This document shows, piece by piece, positions 12,584-24,153 of a stretch of 64,000 nt of DNA (position 1 is its first letter; every line of letters begins with the position of its first letter). Made by a program: the position numbers and the translations under genes. Origin of the DNA: Marasmius tenuissimus (taxonomy: Eukaryota; Basidiomycota; Agaricomycetes; Agaricales; Marasmiaceae). The DNA is taken from contig JAQOTA010000054.1 of NCBI GenBank assembly GCA_029532415.1, forward strand, positions 1,488,001 through 1,552,000, written 5' to 3'. The notes below the pieces were generated by a model. The model was not told the DNA's origin and did no database searches. It worked only from the letters and a program-made list of their open reading frames with translations.

Positions 12584-13620
12584 ATGCTCACATTTCTCTT
12601 CTTCTTCGTGGCCGCTCTCGGGGTACTCAGGGCGTTGTGCTCACCGTTCCACCATCATCGAGCACAGGAGCCCTTGAATGTTGGAAACGATCCCTTTGGT
12701 GTTGGATGGGTAGACCCTCGTATCAACGGTGGAAGACTGCTTGATGTAAGCAAAAAAGTAGTTTCTTTCAGTGCTTCTGCTCTCTCTCTAACCTCACACA
12801 ATTCTCACTCGAAGATCGTATCCAAGAAATACGGCGAACCGCTCAACGTTATTATCTCTGGAAGATCGGATCCTTATATTTTGACGGATGAAGGGTTTTT
12901 AGAGTATACCAAGTGCGTCTCCCCCCCCTCTTCCCCACCCCACCCTCTCTCCTCTATCTCTCCCACTCACCCACCCACCCCCACCCAGATCCATCGGCTT
13001 CTCAAGCGAATGCCTCGGACTCCACTACGGCCACATCCACGAAGCCAATCTAGGCGACGGAAACGGTCGAACGAAGGAACAGCTCCTTGCGAGGCAGCAT
13101 TATTTCCCCGTCTGGGGAACGTGTTGGGAGAGTCTTGCAGGTGCGTCCCGTCTCCCCCCGTGTGTCTCCATGTCACCTCTAACACTGTTGGTAGGAGGCA
13201 ACCACTTTCGCGCATGGAAACAGAACGGGACGTGGGCTAACAGTGGGGCTTGGTTCTTAGCGTCAGTGTCTTCAGTTTCTCTTCGTGGTTTATTAATTGG
13301 TGTTGATGACTTGGGGGCCCTAGTGTATCCAAAGAAAAAGACTCCTCAAAGAACCACATGATCATCCCAGACGGGTACAACATCGGCCGTGACTATCTCG
13401 TCTCGCAGGCTTGTTCGTCTCCGACGAGGTGGAAGGGGAAGTGGTGGTTGGCGACGGTGGATTGGCATGATGGGTTGATTGAGGCTGGGAAGGAAGGTGT
13501 GTATGCGTAACCCAATCCCCTGGCTTTTGATTGAAACTCTGAACTCCCCCCACAATAGGTATTAACCATGGGATTGAGCAAGATGGGAGGATTGCTATTT
13601 TGACGGTGGAGAGACTTTGA
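12584..13620 (+). CDS. Small secreted protein, conserved basidiomycete family
   Basis: Six exons (12584-12745, 12815-12912, 12989-13140, 13195-13261, 13324-13496, 13559-13620) encode 237 residues. The first ~20 residues (MLTFLFFFVAALGVLRALC) form a signal peptide. The mature protein carries the family wording EPLNVIISGRSDPYILTDEG, SSECLGLHYG, ANLGDGNG, GGNHFRAWKQNG, NSGAWFLA, PDGYNIGRD and GINHGIEQDG. I recognise it as a family of extracellular proteins widespread in mushroom genomes with no known activity. Cysteines (for example in GTCWESL) could form disulphides. All introns are GT..AG, and intron 2 is C-rich. Confidence 0.85.
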
Positions 13621-14466
13621 CCTCCCGTACGAGATGGATAGATTTTGGACTTGGTTTCCCCTCTCTCTCGTTCTCTCTCTCTCTCCTCACGATGTATGCA
13701 CTCACTTTCCGTTGTATCTTATTGTATCTATGTACTATCTATTCCGACAGAGTTACACGCCTCACGCCTTCAGACGAATCCGGCACACATCGTGGCCTGA
13801 CAGTCAGTCTGTGTGTGTGTAGGGAAGGTAGTCAGACAAGTCCCTTCAGACGGATGTAGATGTAGCTTCGGGACCAGAGCAGGCGAGAAAGACGCGCGCT
13901 CGCAGAATGAGAATCGGAAAGAACAAGTTGAGTTGATTGATCGTAGAGTTGGTAGCAATATACTATCTATTCCGAGACTGGCCACTTCCGAGTCGGGAAC
14001 CTAAACGGTTTCCCCCCCCAGTTCGGGGCGATCCCTGATTTCCGAGCAATGGCCATGGGTAAGAAGTTGAAGTTGACCGGTACTTACCGACCTGGAAGAA
14101 ATGTTCGAGTAACGAGTACCTGAATGATCAATGATCGCTGCTGGAACTTTGATGTGAATGAAGGATGTGCAGCCGACCTTCCGATTTGGATACCTGCAGG
14201 CTGTGATCATGAGAGCCTAAACGGTGCGTGGTGAGTCAGTCGGATTTTCGAGAGACAACTGGAGAGGTAGACTCCACTGTCCAGCGAGGCGAGGAGATGG
14301 CCATGGAGAGCCGCTTCTCCCCCCGCACCGGGGGGGAGCTTTGGACGTCGACGAACGAGGCTCGCTCGCTTTTGTCCGAGTCGATTACTGACGAACAGAG
14401 TCCAGGTCAGCCGCAAAATCAGGAGGTCCGGAAAGAAAGTGTAAGTAGTCGGCTGTCTGACTTGGA

Positions 14467-14497
<31 letters not shown>

Positions 14498-14648
14498 TTA
14501 CAAGCCCATTGAAATTCATCGTGCATGTTGCTGTATCCTAAACGTTCGTGAAACGTCACACGGCACAGTCTCGAGCACCGGGAGCGTTGGGAGTCTAGAG
14601 ATCAACAGCGGACAACCGGGGTCGTTCGTTTGACAGAAGGGGTGGGGG
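13621..14648. other. Gene-free region with poly-T tract
   Basis: No gene is supported. An uninterrupted run of 23 T lies at 14473-14495. C- and G-runs occur near 14320-14335. Confidence 0.4.
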
Positions 14649-15218
14649 GAGGTTAGCTTGGGAGTCGCATAAAGTGAGGGCCCGTCGCTGAATACATAGA
14701 TTAGTCGTGGTGGCGTCAGAAAATTTCTGATCTTTGTATGTACTAGCTATCGATCGCGACGTGGGGGTCAAAGCTTCAGAGCGGTGGAAATAAGAGTGAG
14801 TGACACTGGTATTCCGAGGGGTACCGACGACACGTCTCAAGGTCGGTCGCAAACCTTTCGACTCTTCATCGACATCTAGTTCTACAGCTGTCTCTTTTTT
14901 TTTTTTTGGGCGAAGATCTAGAGGTTAGCTTGGGAGTCGCATAAAGTGAGGGCCCGTCGCTGAATACTGAATACATAGATTTAGTCGTGGTGGCGTCAGG
15001 AAATTTCTGATCTTTGTATGTACTAGCTATCGATCGCGACGTGAAGGTCAAATAAAAAAGTGCCTCAGAGCGGTGGAAAGAAGGACAAGTATACCACATC
15101 TAGCTGAGGGGCTGAGGGGTACCGACACGTCTCAAGGTCGACCACAAACCTTTCGACTCTTCATCGACATCTACATAGTTCTACGGCTGTCTCTCTTTTT
15201 TTTTTGGGTGAAGATCTA
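14649..15218. repeat. Two-copy direct tandem repeat (~272/298 bp)
   Basis: Copy 1 (14649-14920) and copy 2 (14921-15218) both begin GAGGTTAGCTTGGGAGTCGC and both end in a T-tract followed by a GAAGATCTA segment. They share GCTATCGATCGCGACGTG, AGAGCGGTGGAAA and CGACTCTTCATCGACATCTA. They differ by small indels (for example an extra CTGAATA in copy 2) and by T-tract length. No terminal inverted repeats or coding capacity were seen. Origin unknown; recent unequal exchange is the simplest reading. Confidence 0.85.
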
Positions 15219-15800
15219 AAGATCTAGAAAATCTCTCCTTCCGAGCAAGGCATGGTGAGACCGGTTCCGACCTGGAATAGCGGTTCAAGAGCCTGAGGGT
15301 ATAGGCTCATGGACTTTTACTGTCAACCAACCCGCGTCCTCTTTCTTTTTTTACCTTGGGGTGTGTAGCGTATCGAACTCGCACTGGTCCTCCTAAAAGA
15401 AGCGTGCCGATGCCGATAACATAGAGGCGGCCATCGATGTCGATGAACCCTCGAGTGCTTTAAACATCGGCCCCCCGGCCCCGGGAGGTGGTCAAAAATC
15501 GGAACCGAAGGAAGTTGGACTGTCAAGAGGATGTAACCATGGTAAGCTTCCTTTTGATAGATACGATACGTCGCTGGAAAGGACCCACAAGATAGCGTGG
15601 TGAAGAAACAAAGTTAGTATATGACTGAAGGACCGAACGAAACTCCCACCTGTGTATCCAGTACTCCGCCGATATAGGCTAGCGGTCGAGACTCGAGAGA
15701 GAGAGACCCGCGCTCACCAGATAACAGGAATTCATGATCCAGGATATTCTCTTCTGGAAGGTCCCAAATATTTGATTTTTCATTTGACAATGTACCGAAA
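15219..15800. other. Intergenic region, 3' of NAD(P)HX epimerase
   Basis: No gene seen. A GC-rich palindromic patch (CCCCCCGGCCCCGGGAGG) sits near 15471-15488. Confidence 0.35.
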
Positions 15801-17032
15801 TTACAGCTTCTGCGAAGAACCGCCCAACTCAACGATCTGGTCTGATCCAGGGTACGGCGGAAGATTGAGCTCAAACTTCTCCTCAAGAGTCCTAGTCGAG
15901 ATGTGAGTCAACTTTCATATACATACACATGATTTTTTAAAAAAAAGAGAAAAACTCACTTTGGTACAAACCGTCCTCCCAAGAAATGTCTCCCTTCAAA
16001 CAACCTCGCACCTAGTTTAGGAGCCGTAAGACTAAGAAGAACATCCGGGTTCAACCCAACGCCTTCAGCGTTCCCGTCTTCGACGTCCCAACCGGAAGGT
16101 ATATCCACGGATACGATCGGGAGCTTTGACTCTGAAATGAGAGGCAAAGCAGCGTCGAAAGGGGCTCGGATGGGGGGTTTGAAGGAGAATCCGAAGATGG
16201 CGTCGAGGATGACATCGGAAGATGCCAAGGCTTGTTTGAGGGGTTCGACTTCTTGAGAGTCGGAGATTGTGGGGATTGTCATGTTGTCGCATTGTTTTTT
16301 TAGGCGCTGTGGGATGTACACCTGTCAGTTTGGGGTGGGGGAGGTAGGTGTATGTGGAGCTGGGGGTTACCTGGTAGATGTCTTTTGATCCTGGCTTGAG
16401 AGAGCGGGGTGCGGCGGTTCAGATTTGGGGGGTTGGTAATAGACGAGAGGGTTTTCGTTGTATACATACCTTCGGCATGTATATCGTTGGTTGGTAGCCA
16501 AATAATCCTAGCAACGGGGTGGTGAGGTTCCGGTGTTAGGAGCCGGCGGGAGAGGAGAGAATTGTGTGTTTGAAAAGCGCTCACCCAAGTGACGTGCGGC
16601 AACCAAACCATCGCCGCCTCATAGTTATAGTGGTTCTCAGCCTGACTTTAAGCATCCGACATCGAGGCTTGATGACGAACCTTGGTTTCCGGGTCCGCAA
16701 CAAACAAGCACGCGAGGGTATTTCTCTTTGTCGTAGACCCGAGCGAGAGTTTGAGCGCAGGCCAGGCCCGCGAGTTCCATGAGCTACGAGAGTTGAGGCG
16801 GATGGATAAAATGTTCAGAGCAACGCCGAAAAGGAATGTTAATCAGCTTGCCTGGTCAATGCTGAATGCACCTGCAGAGCTCATGAGCTCCTCGTCAATC
16901 TGATTTGTAAATAGTGTTGATCGGACAACGGAGTTAGTTGCTACTGTATCAGAAAACACGTTGGGATCGGACGCCGCAAAACGGCAATCGCACCTGTTGG
17001 GCTATCTTCGCTGATAGGTAACGTAGACTCAT
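15801..17032 (-). CDS. NNR1: NAD(P)H-hydrate epimerase (YjeF N-terminal family)
   Basis: Eight exons (16994-17032, 16852-16899, 16681-16783, 16585-16617, 16470-16507, 16371-16394, 15960-16306, 15801-15891) encode 240 residues. The enzyme converts R-NADHX/NADPHX to the S epimer for repair by the dehydratase. Visible family features are RYLSAKIAQQIDEELM at the start, LMELAGLACAQ, GPGNQGGDGLVAARHL (nucleotide-binding loop, residues ~60-74), VILDAIFGFSF, PIVSVDIPSGWDVEDG (catalytic Asp region), LTAPKLGARLFEGRHFLGGR and the C-terminal LNLPPYPGSDQIV. Intron 2 begins with GC (GCAAGC) rather than GT. Exons 4-6 are only 33, 38 and 24 nt. The gene is divergent from the rhodopsin-like gene, with starts 374 bp apart. 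Confidence 0.93.
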
Positions 17033-17406
17033 AGTAAATAGCGCGTATGAGATATCAGAATTTATGCTGGTGCTGGTGCTGGTGGTTCAGAAGGAAGACA
17101 TTCACGATTGCGTCACCAGGTAGGGCCAGTCGCCGGATATAAGCGCACCTAAATCACTCGGCTTTTTCCGGACAGGTTTCCTGGAAGCATTCCATGTCTC
17201 GACCTTTGCTTCGCGACCGACAACTCCGTTGCGACTCGAGAAGCTTGAAACTATCCATGAAGCGTTTCAAATATCAGCAATGGAACGGTGATTGAATATT
17301 AAAGACTCGACTTGACACACCCGTATTTACAATTCCTCTCTGCCTCCCTCCCTCCCCTTCCCTTCTCCACGTACACCCTGTCTTGTTGGTGGCTGGTTCT
17401 TCGCTG
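17033..17406. other. Divergent promoter region
   Basis: 374 bp separate the starts of the epimerase (-) and the rhodopsin-like gene (+). A pyrimidine-rich CTCCCTCCCTCCCC segment lies near 17345. No other signal was recognised. Confidence 0.4.
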
Positions 17407-19436
17407 ATGACTTCTCTTACAAACCTCAGAGGTAATTCGTTCGTCGTCGCGAATCTATGAAGAACTCATAATACTAATATCTCCTTCTGTGTTGGAACAC
17501 TGGCAGTCATCACGACCACCCTCCTTGGAACCGCCCTACTCGTCACTCTGTCGAGAACGTTCCTCCGCGCCACAAGACGTAGATTTTGGTTCGACGATGG
17601 TCTCGCGCTCATCGCTGCTACATGTACCTTGGTTGGACTCGTTTGTTTTTGGTTGAGTACGAGTACGAGTACGAGTACGCGTGAAGGTGCGTTGTTGGAT
17701 CGTTGATACAAATGGGGACCGCTTCTCCTGACGCGACCGTCTCAGATGGAAAACACATAACTTCCTGGATCGTGAACGGGATGTTTATTTCTGTTATCTG
17801 GTGAGTTGAGTCGGGGTATCAGTCTGTGGTGTGTTACATTACTGAACTCATCCTAGGCTGGTCCGTTTGAGTCTTTTGTGTTCTTTGATACGGATTCTAC
17901 CCAATCGCTTGCGACGATTGCCATGGGGCTTTGTTGGATTCTTTGTCATTATGTGGACCATTATACTTGCGGTTACTCTAGAACTGTGCCAGGGAAGTGC
18001 TGATTGGGAACAGGTGATGCACCAATGCACAGGTGGGAGTTTTGTGCCGGCGTTCTCAGTCATGTACTAACTTTTTTTCGACTGTAGCCCGTGTTTCGTT
18101 ATTCACCTCGCTGTCTTGTGAGTCGGTGCCGTTGTTTCAACGTAAAACCTAGGAAGCTTACCATGGTTACATCCACATTTACAGTTGAGTTTTCTTCGGC
18201 TCTGATTTTGACCATACTTCCGGGGGTGATGTTCAGGGCACTCAGGAGCTCATCCACTCTCCGACGGGTGATGGTCGTTTCCATTGGTGTCATCGGCTCG
18301 CTTCTTTTGGGAGGAAGCATTGCACGCGCTATCTATTTCATTCCAGGCAAAAACCCGAGCCTCGAGCGGCTAACAACAATCATTCAGGTACATTCTATTC
18401 CATTCACATTCCCCCCTTCATTCTAAATCTTAATCCGTTCTTCCAGGTCGGTACCGGCCTAATCGTCGTCAACATGCCGGCTTTCGTGTTGCTCAGTGTT
18501 GGGGAAGAAGGAGGGATTCTAGATTCGCCCCAAAAGACCGCCGTAGATGAAGGATCGAAGGGTTTGCCGACCTCTAGACCTGTCATCGGTGTTCCTAGGC
18601 CCTTCAGTTCAAAGAGCTCTTTCATGACATCTCAAACGCCCAGCGACAACCCAGGGACTCCGGATGTACCATACCACTTCTCCTTCTTTCCACCGTACTC
18701 AAACGAGGATAGACGGGAAAAGGCACTTTTGTTTGGTCTTCACGTCGATAGCTGGTACAAGGACCAGAAGAGTCCGACTTCGTCATCGAATGATTATCTG
18801 AGGCCACCACACGACAGCTTCACGTCGTCGGCATCTATGTATTCGACGGATCCCGCTGCAGCGCGATTCATGTACCCAGGTCGGAACGTCCGGTTCAAGT
18901 CCTCCCCCTCTATCATCCCCCAGACCAAATCCATCTCAGATTCCGACGCCGAAAGTACCGTTCGCGGGTCTGGGTCTGGGCTCCCTGATACCTGGATTTC
19001 TACGCCACCGCCTGCTGCTGGGAGCTTCTCCCCACGTCCTGTCGAGAGGCCCAGATCTTGGATGTCCATTTCCTTCGACTCACACGACCATTCAACGCAG
19101 GCAGCGTCGAGTTTTTCCTCACGATTCCTCATCGAATCACCGGTACCCAGCAGACCTGCACGTATATGTTCACTTGAGCCTCCTCCCACGTCTACGGCTC
19201 CTAGCGCCTGGCACTCGTTAGCCCCGGGCCCAGGAGGGTCCTCGTCGCAATCAGGGAGCGAGCTCCCTTCGTGGATGTCTAGTTTCGACTCGTTAACATA
19301 TTCGAGTTTGGTTCATCGGTATTTTGTTGACAAGGATCCGTTTAGTCAGGATTTGGCCGAGTCCCCAAGGCCTTCGACGTTTCTTGAGGGACCGGGGGCT
19401 CCGGAGAGAGCGTCGGTGGCGCCTCAGCCGTTTTAG
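17407..19436 (+). CDS. Fungal rhodopsin-like (PTH11-like) 7TM protein, copy C
   Basis: Seven exons (17407-17431, 17507-17686, 17746-17800, 17857-18032, 18088-18117, 18185-18387, 18447-19436) encode 552 residues. Hydrophobic segments fall at about 9-30, 38-58, 70-98, 104-126, 160-178, 187-211 and 225-242, giving seven helices. The RRRFWFDDGLALIAA loop-to-helix motif and the basic helix-3 end (LLCSLIRILPNRLRR) fit the fungal rhodopsin-domain proteins. The cytoplasmic tail (243-552) is long, Ser/Pro-rich and probably disordered. This is the intact reference for copies A and B near the left edge. Ligand and signalling partner are unknown; plasma-membrane sensing is inferred from fold only. Confidence 0.78.
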
Positions 19437-20773
19437 TTTGTCGTTAGTGTATCAAAACAAAAAACTTAGGTTCAATTCACCCCCTCCTTCTTTCCCGTTC
19501 GTTCGTTACAGTTTACAGTCTTTATATTTTGTGTATCCACCCGCCCCTCGCTATTTTATTCCTTCCTTTTTCTTCTTCTGGTGTTTGAGTTCTAATGAAC
19601 TTGAAATGGTCGAAATTGTATCGTACGGGTGTTCGAGGTGTTCAATCCAGAGGAAAGATCTCCGTCTATACAGCAGGACCGCTCGACTGACAGGAAGAGA
19701 TGTCAGAATTGTAACTTGGCAATTGGATGTAGCTAGGATGAACCAGAGAATGAGTAAGATTCCAGCTAGGTCCAGCCCAGAATCGCGGGGCTCATAGGTT
19801 CACAACGTCGGACAGCTTAGTTCCAGATATGTATGTCTCGATTAGGATGATTAGAACGACGGCGTCAGAGCGGGGCATCCAAAGCGAGATGGGACCGAGG
19901 GGCTCAGCTGGCACATACCGTATACATGACAGGAATTATTATCAGAACACAAATCTGATGCGGGGTATAAGTGCGGGACCATCACTTCGAACCTTCGACA
20001 AGATGAGTAAGGGCCCTTAGATAGTACTATGGCGGTGTATCTCCTTAAAGTTATGTGTATTGACGAAAACCTCAGAGTCTCGGTCATAAGCACTCATTGA
20101 AAGGGAAGTACTGGCAACATGTCCAAATCTCGCAAAGTGAGTTTTTTTAGGCTATGTTCTGGTCGGACGTCGACAGCGACCATTTCGGTACCATGTAGCT
20201 GTGCCACTCGAAAGGTACCAGCCCTCGTCCTCGAACCGTCACGGAGAGTTTGTAGAAGAACGGCTCTTCGAAAGGACCGCTCGTTCCTGTAGTGAAATCT
20301 CCTGCGACAGCACTATAGGCATCTTGAATAGCCTTGGACGTGCAGCGGAGGTTCGTTCACTTGGGGGGGGGTGTCAACCTAGGCGCCCGCTAAAAGAGGA
20401 TGCTTCAAGGCGCCTCCCCTAGGCCCAAACCCGAGAGTCCTGTGTCTGGGGAACATTGCCAGCATCCCGCACAAGCGGAAACCGTATAAGGATTATCGCC
20501 ATATTATGCCCTGTTATGCTCATATCACGAAGTCAAAGAGGGTCACAATGCGCTGGCAGAGCTGTGCGCCTCTATGAGCCTGGATCTTATCTTCACGTAA
20601 ATGATGAATAATTATCTGATAAGACGATTTTGATTTTCGGCGCCTCGCCTGGATTTCTTTTTAAGGGCCACCAGGATACAGCAGTCGAGCTGCCATCCCA
20701 ACAGCTCGTCTCTCGACCGTCACTATCCCCCCTCGCCACTCAAGCCCTCACCCCATCGCCTTCAGGGCCCTCC
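19437..20773. other. Intergenic region with weak membrane-protein-like fragments
   Basis: No complete gene could be built. On the minus strand between about 19630 and 19900 two short hydrophobic stretches are readable (DAVVLIILIETYIS and LDLAGILLILWFILA) in one possible splicing arrangement, perhaps remnants of a membrane protein. The rest shows nothing. Confidence 0.3.
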
Positions 20774-21921
20774 ATGTCTTCAATCGATTACTCTCTTCCT
20801 TTGTCAGACGTTCTACGTGAAAGTACCAAGGAGGCCCACCAGTCAATAGAAGCGAGCAATGGAGCCACTCTTTTACTCTCTGGCAAACTCTCAAAGGAGG
20901 AATATGTTCGGTTTTTAATGATGCTTTGGCACGTTTATGCGTGAGTTCTTGACCTCTAAAGCCACTAACTCTATTAACTCAATTTACATTAACATGTCTC
21001 GATCAGCGCCTTGGAACTATCTCTTGACAGACACGCTAATCACCCCGTTCTTGAACCGACATACAACCCACCGTTATTGCAGAGGGCGCCTGCACTCTCT
21101 GCAGATATCTCGTATCTTCTGGGGTTCCGGACTGGAAATCACACCCAATTCACGAATCTCTGTTCGAAACAGCACCCCCTGCGCTTACAGACTACGTCGA
21201 CCGGATCCATGAATTGGCTGACTCGGAAGATCCATCCCGGCTCGTCGCCCATGGTTACGTGCGATACCTCGGGGATCTCAGTGGCGGACAGACCATACGC
21301 CACACAATAGCGAAGGCGTACGACCTCGACGAGAAATCGGGGCTGGGCACGGCTTTCTATGCGTTCAAAGAACTTGCGTCGTCAAAGGCAGCGAACCAAG
21401 GAGAGATGAGGCGGATCAAAGACTGGTACAGGGCTGGTATGAATGCTGGGGCCGGTTCGAATACGGAACTGAAAGGTGGCGTGTTCTCGTCAGTGAATGA
21501 CGCGATTGACTGACTGACTGACTGCGCTCTCGCACCACAGCTGCTATCGGAGAAGAAGCGAGCCGCGTGTTCTACTTGAACAGTGGATTGTTTGGCGCAC
21601 TCGAGATTACGGATGAAGAACGGAACAGCTCATCCAGTTGGCTTCGCTTGCAGTGGAAGAAGAACAACCTGTTCTTATTACCCCTCCACCCCGTTCGGAC
21701 GATAAAGGCTATCCGGTAGCCTCTGTGGCTGCGCTAATCGCTGCAGGTGAGTCTAGACCTTCGGATGTGTAGTCACGGAACTAAACTTGCCATAAACAGT
21801 GTCTCTTGCCCACTTCGCCCTGACCGTGGGCGGTTTCACGGGTAGCCGTGGATACACCAAGCTTGAGATAGTCGAGGGATGGATAGACTCGGCATGGAGG
21901 ACCATCAGAGCGGCTGCATAG
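20774..21921 (+). CDS. Heme oxygenase, reading frame broken twice
   Basis: Four exons (20774-20940, 21007-21475, 21541-21746, 21800-21921). Heme oxygenase opens heme to biliverdin, releasing CO and iron. Visible features are RESTKEAHQSIEAS with the likely proximal haem-ligand His, LMMLWHVYAALE, LEPTYNPPLLQRAPAL, VAHGYVRYLGDLSGGQ (the distal-helix GDLSGG signature) and a weakly hydrophobic C-terminal segment near AALIAAVSLAHFALTVGG that could be a tail anchor. The frame slips at the G-run 21121-21124 (SYLLG, then VPDWKSHPIHESLF one frame over) and again at 21622-21623 (DEER, then EQLIQLASLAV). One extra G at each place gives a continuous 321-residue protein. Either this is a young pseudogene or two bases are missing from the sequence. 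Confidence 0.82.
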
Positions 21922-22648
21922 GCGATGCTTTACGGACCTTTGTTCGATGTTGTGATGACTCTCTGGTTTCCCTACCTCTCTTTTGGTTCATGATGATTGA
22001 TTGTTATGCTGTGAATCTACTGTACGACTAGAGTGGCTTTCTATTCCCACACATTAGCCCCAAACATGTCATCGGATATTTCTTCTATCTTACGACGCAC
22101 ATACTTTCGGATGGATGTACGATGTTCCCAATTTCGTTCGTTGAGTTGGCATGAGCCCGTCGGGAAGTTAGGGATACGATCTGGGGTCGACGTGGAGTAG
22201 GACAGCTTGAACACTATTGCCGCTACAGACCGACCATGTTTCCCCTTGCAAATTCGGCACCGCGTTGAATTCGGGATACCATGGTCCAGATACTAATAGC
22301 AAGCCAACCGCGTCTCCCGTCATGATGAGCTCGAGTCTGCCTCATGATCGCCAGGAGGTAGACATCGGAAAGCTAGGGGTTCACTCGGGCGAGACTCAGC
22401 CGGCAGATGATCATGAACGTGAATCATGGCTTCAATAGCTAAATATACACATGGATGTACATAAGAGGAATGAATACAGGCGAAATGTAGTGTAAACTCG
22501 AAGCGTGTTCAGTCGGTCTATCGGGAAGGTTGGGTCCATACTAACCAAGTGAAGCGAACATCAGAAGCAAAGTACAAATAGCCGCGTAGGACCACAGAGA
22601 AGGTCGAAGGTGTGTGGTCTACCGGCATGGAATTAAACGTCCGAAGGA
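21922..22648. other. Intergenic region between convergent genes
   Basis: These 727 bp lie between the 3' ends of heme oxygenase (+) and the CCCH gene (-). No gene or repeat was recognised. Confidence 0.4.
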
Positions 22649-24153
22649 TCATGGTAATTCAGCAGCAGCGAAAAGCTAGGAGGGACGGATGTGAGTACTC
22701 GGGACTTTGGGATGGAAGAGGACGTACAGTTGCTGGGGTTACTTGAGAGATGCGAGGCGTGGAAGGGTTTGAGTTAGCTCGAGCACGAGTCCGAGAAGAA
22801 TTAGTACTAAGAGATGTGTTTGGACCGTCCATGTTCAGTGTTACCACGTCGAAGGATGCTGAAGGCCTATGTCGGGAGCTGATATTACTCCCGGACGTCC
22901 GTTCGATCGGGAACGCGAGAGTCGATTCGAGATCTATGTCTCTGCTGGGAGGCGTCGCGTTTAGTAGTTTCTGCGGTTCGACTGGAGGTCCCTGTGCATT
23001 GCCGTCATTGGGATTGGGGGCTAGGTGTTTCAGTTTAACATGTGCCTCCCAAAAGAAAGAAGGAAAAAATCGCGTCCTGGCACTCACATTTGTTTACTCC
23101 CATCAGGACGCCTCCCCCAATAACTCTCCATGTAATTGGATAATATCCACGCTTATGACTTTCTTCGAGGGGGCTAAGCGGTTTGGAGGGAAGCCCAGTA
23201 CCGGTTTGGTCTTCGGAGGTCGGAGAAGCACCAGGAATTCGCCTCTCAGACTCCTCGTGAATGCTAGTCAAGCCACAGACTCATAAGTTTTATAAGTCAG
23301 GACACTCGAAAATATTACATACAAACCGCACTCCTTATCCTTCGGACAGCCTTCTTGAGTCCTGTAAAATTTGCATGGTTTTGCTGTGGCGGCGAGGTCA
23401 ACCTGACGAGTCCCCGTCGAAGTAATGGGGAGAGAGGGTATTACATACTTTTGTACATTTTCCCTTTGGATCTTGAGCGAGGCGTGCTGGTTGACTCATC
23501 GCGATCGTGCGCCACAGGTTCAGCACGAACAGTTGTCGTCTGAGTCCCGGTTGGGTTGAAGTAGTATGGGACTTCCTCTGAGTAGTAACATGGTGGTACA
23601 GTGTAATCGTATACCGGATAGTAGCCAGGAGGGGAGGACACAGGAGTGGGAGGGATGTACAACGGTGGTAGATCTGCGAATGTCCGGGGTTGGCGTCAGA
23701 ACGTTGGAGGCCTCGCGGCCTTGTTACACGCACGAGAAAGTTTGCTCATACTATTGTCGTCCGAAGCAAAGCTTCGAGGGCTCTCTCTCACTAATCAGAG
23801 CCTAGGTCAGAGCAAGATAAGTAGGAACAGGATAATGGCGCACAGTCTGCTGCAAAATTCTCAGCCTCATGCCTGAATCTACAGTCATCTCCGTTCTTGC
23901 AATAGCCAGCGGCATAGAAGCGGCAGGGTCGAGCGTGGCGAGGTTCTTTGAGGGCTTCGCTGGATATAATATGAGCGAAATCGCATTCATCTGCAGTCTT
24001 TTGACAGATATTGGTCTGGAAGTATCTGCACGGGCGTGCTGGATGTACCAAAAGTGTACAACGCATTAACGATCGACGACTCGAGAGTACAGGATCGAGA
24101 AACGCACTGTGTCTATTCTTTGAGGCTTTTGTCTCGGACCTCGACCTTTCCAT
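22649..24153 (-). CDS. Three-finger CCCH zinc-finger protein
   Basis: Proposed exons are 24108-24153, 23844-24038, 23728-23790, 23449-23673, 23323-23383, 23098-23263, 22728-23045 and 22649-22675, giving 366 residues. Three CCCH fingers are visible. Finger 1, CRYFQTNICQKTADECDFAH, is C-x7-C-x6-C-x3-H. Finger 2, CRFYAAGYCKNGDDCRFRH, is C-x7-C-x5-C-x3-H. Finger 3, led by YKTKP, is CKFYRTQEGCPKDKECGFIH, C-x8-C-x5-C-x3-H, split by an intron before its last His. Between fingers 2 and 3 is a Tyr/Pro-rich linker (LPPLYIPPTPVSSPPGYYP). CCCH fingers of this kind usually bind RNA, so a post-transcriptional role is inferred. The first four joints are well supported. The last two introns are less certain; a version ending at 22659 is possible. 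Confidence 0.8.

Noticed and set aside
19600..20093. Minus-strand hydrophobic fragments as a 7TM gene
   Set aside because: Only two short helices can be read, with no consistent exons, start or stop. Recorded as a weak remnant only.
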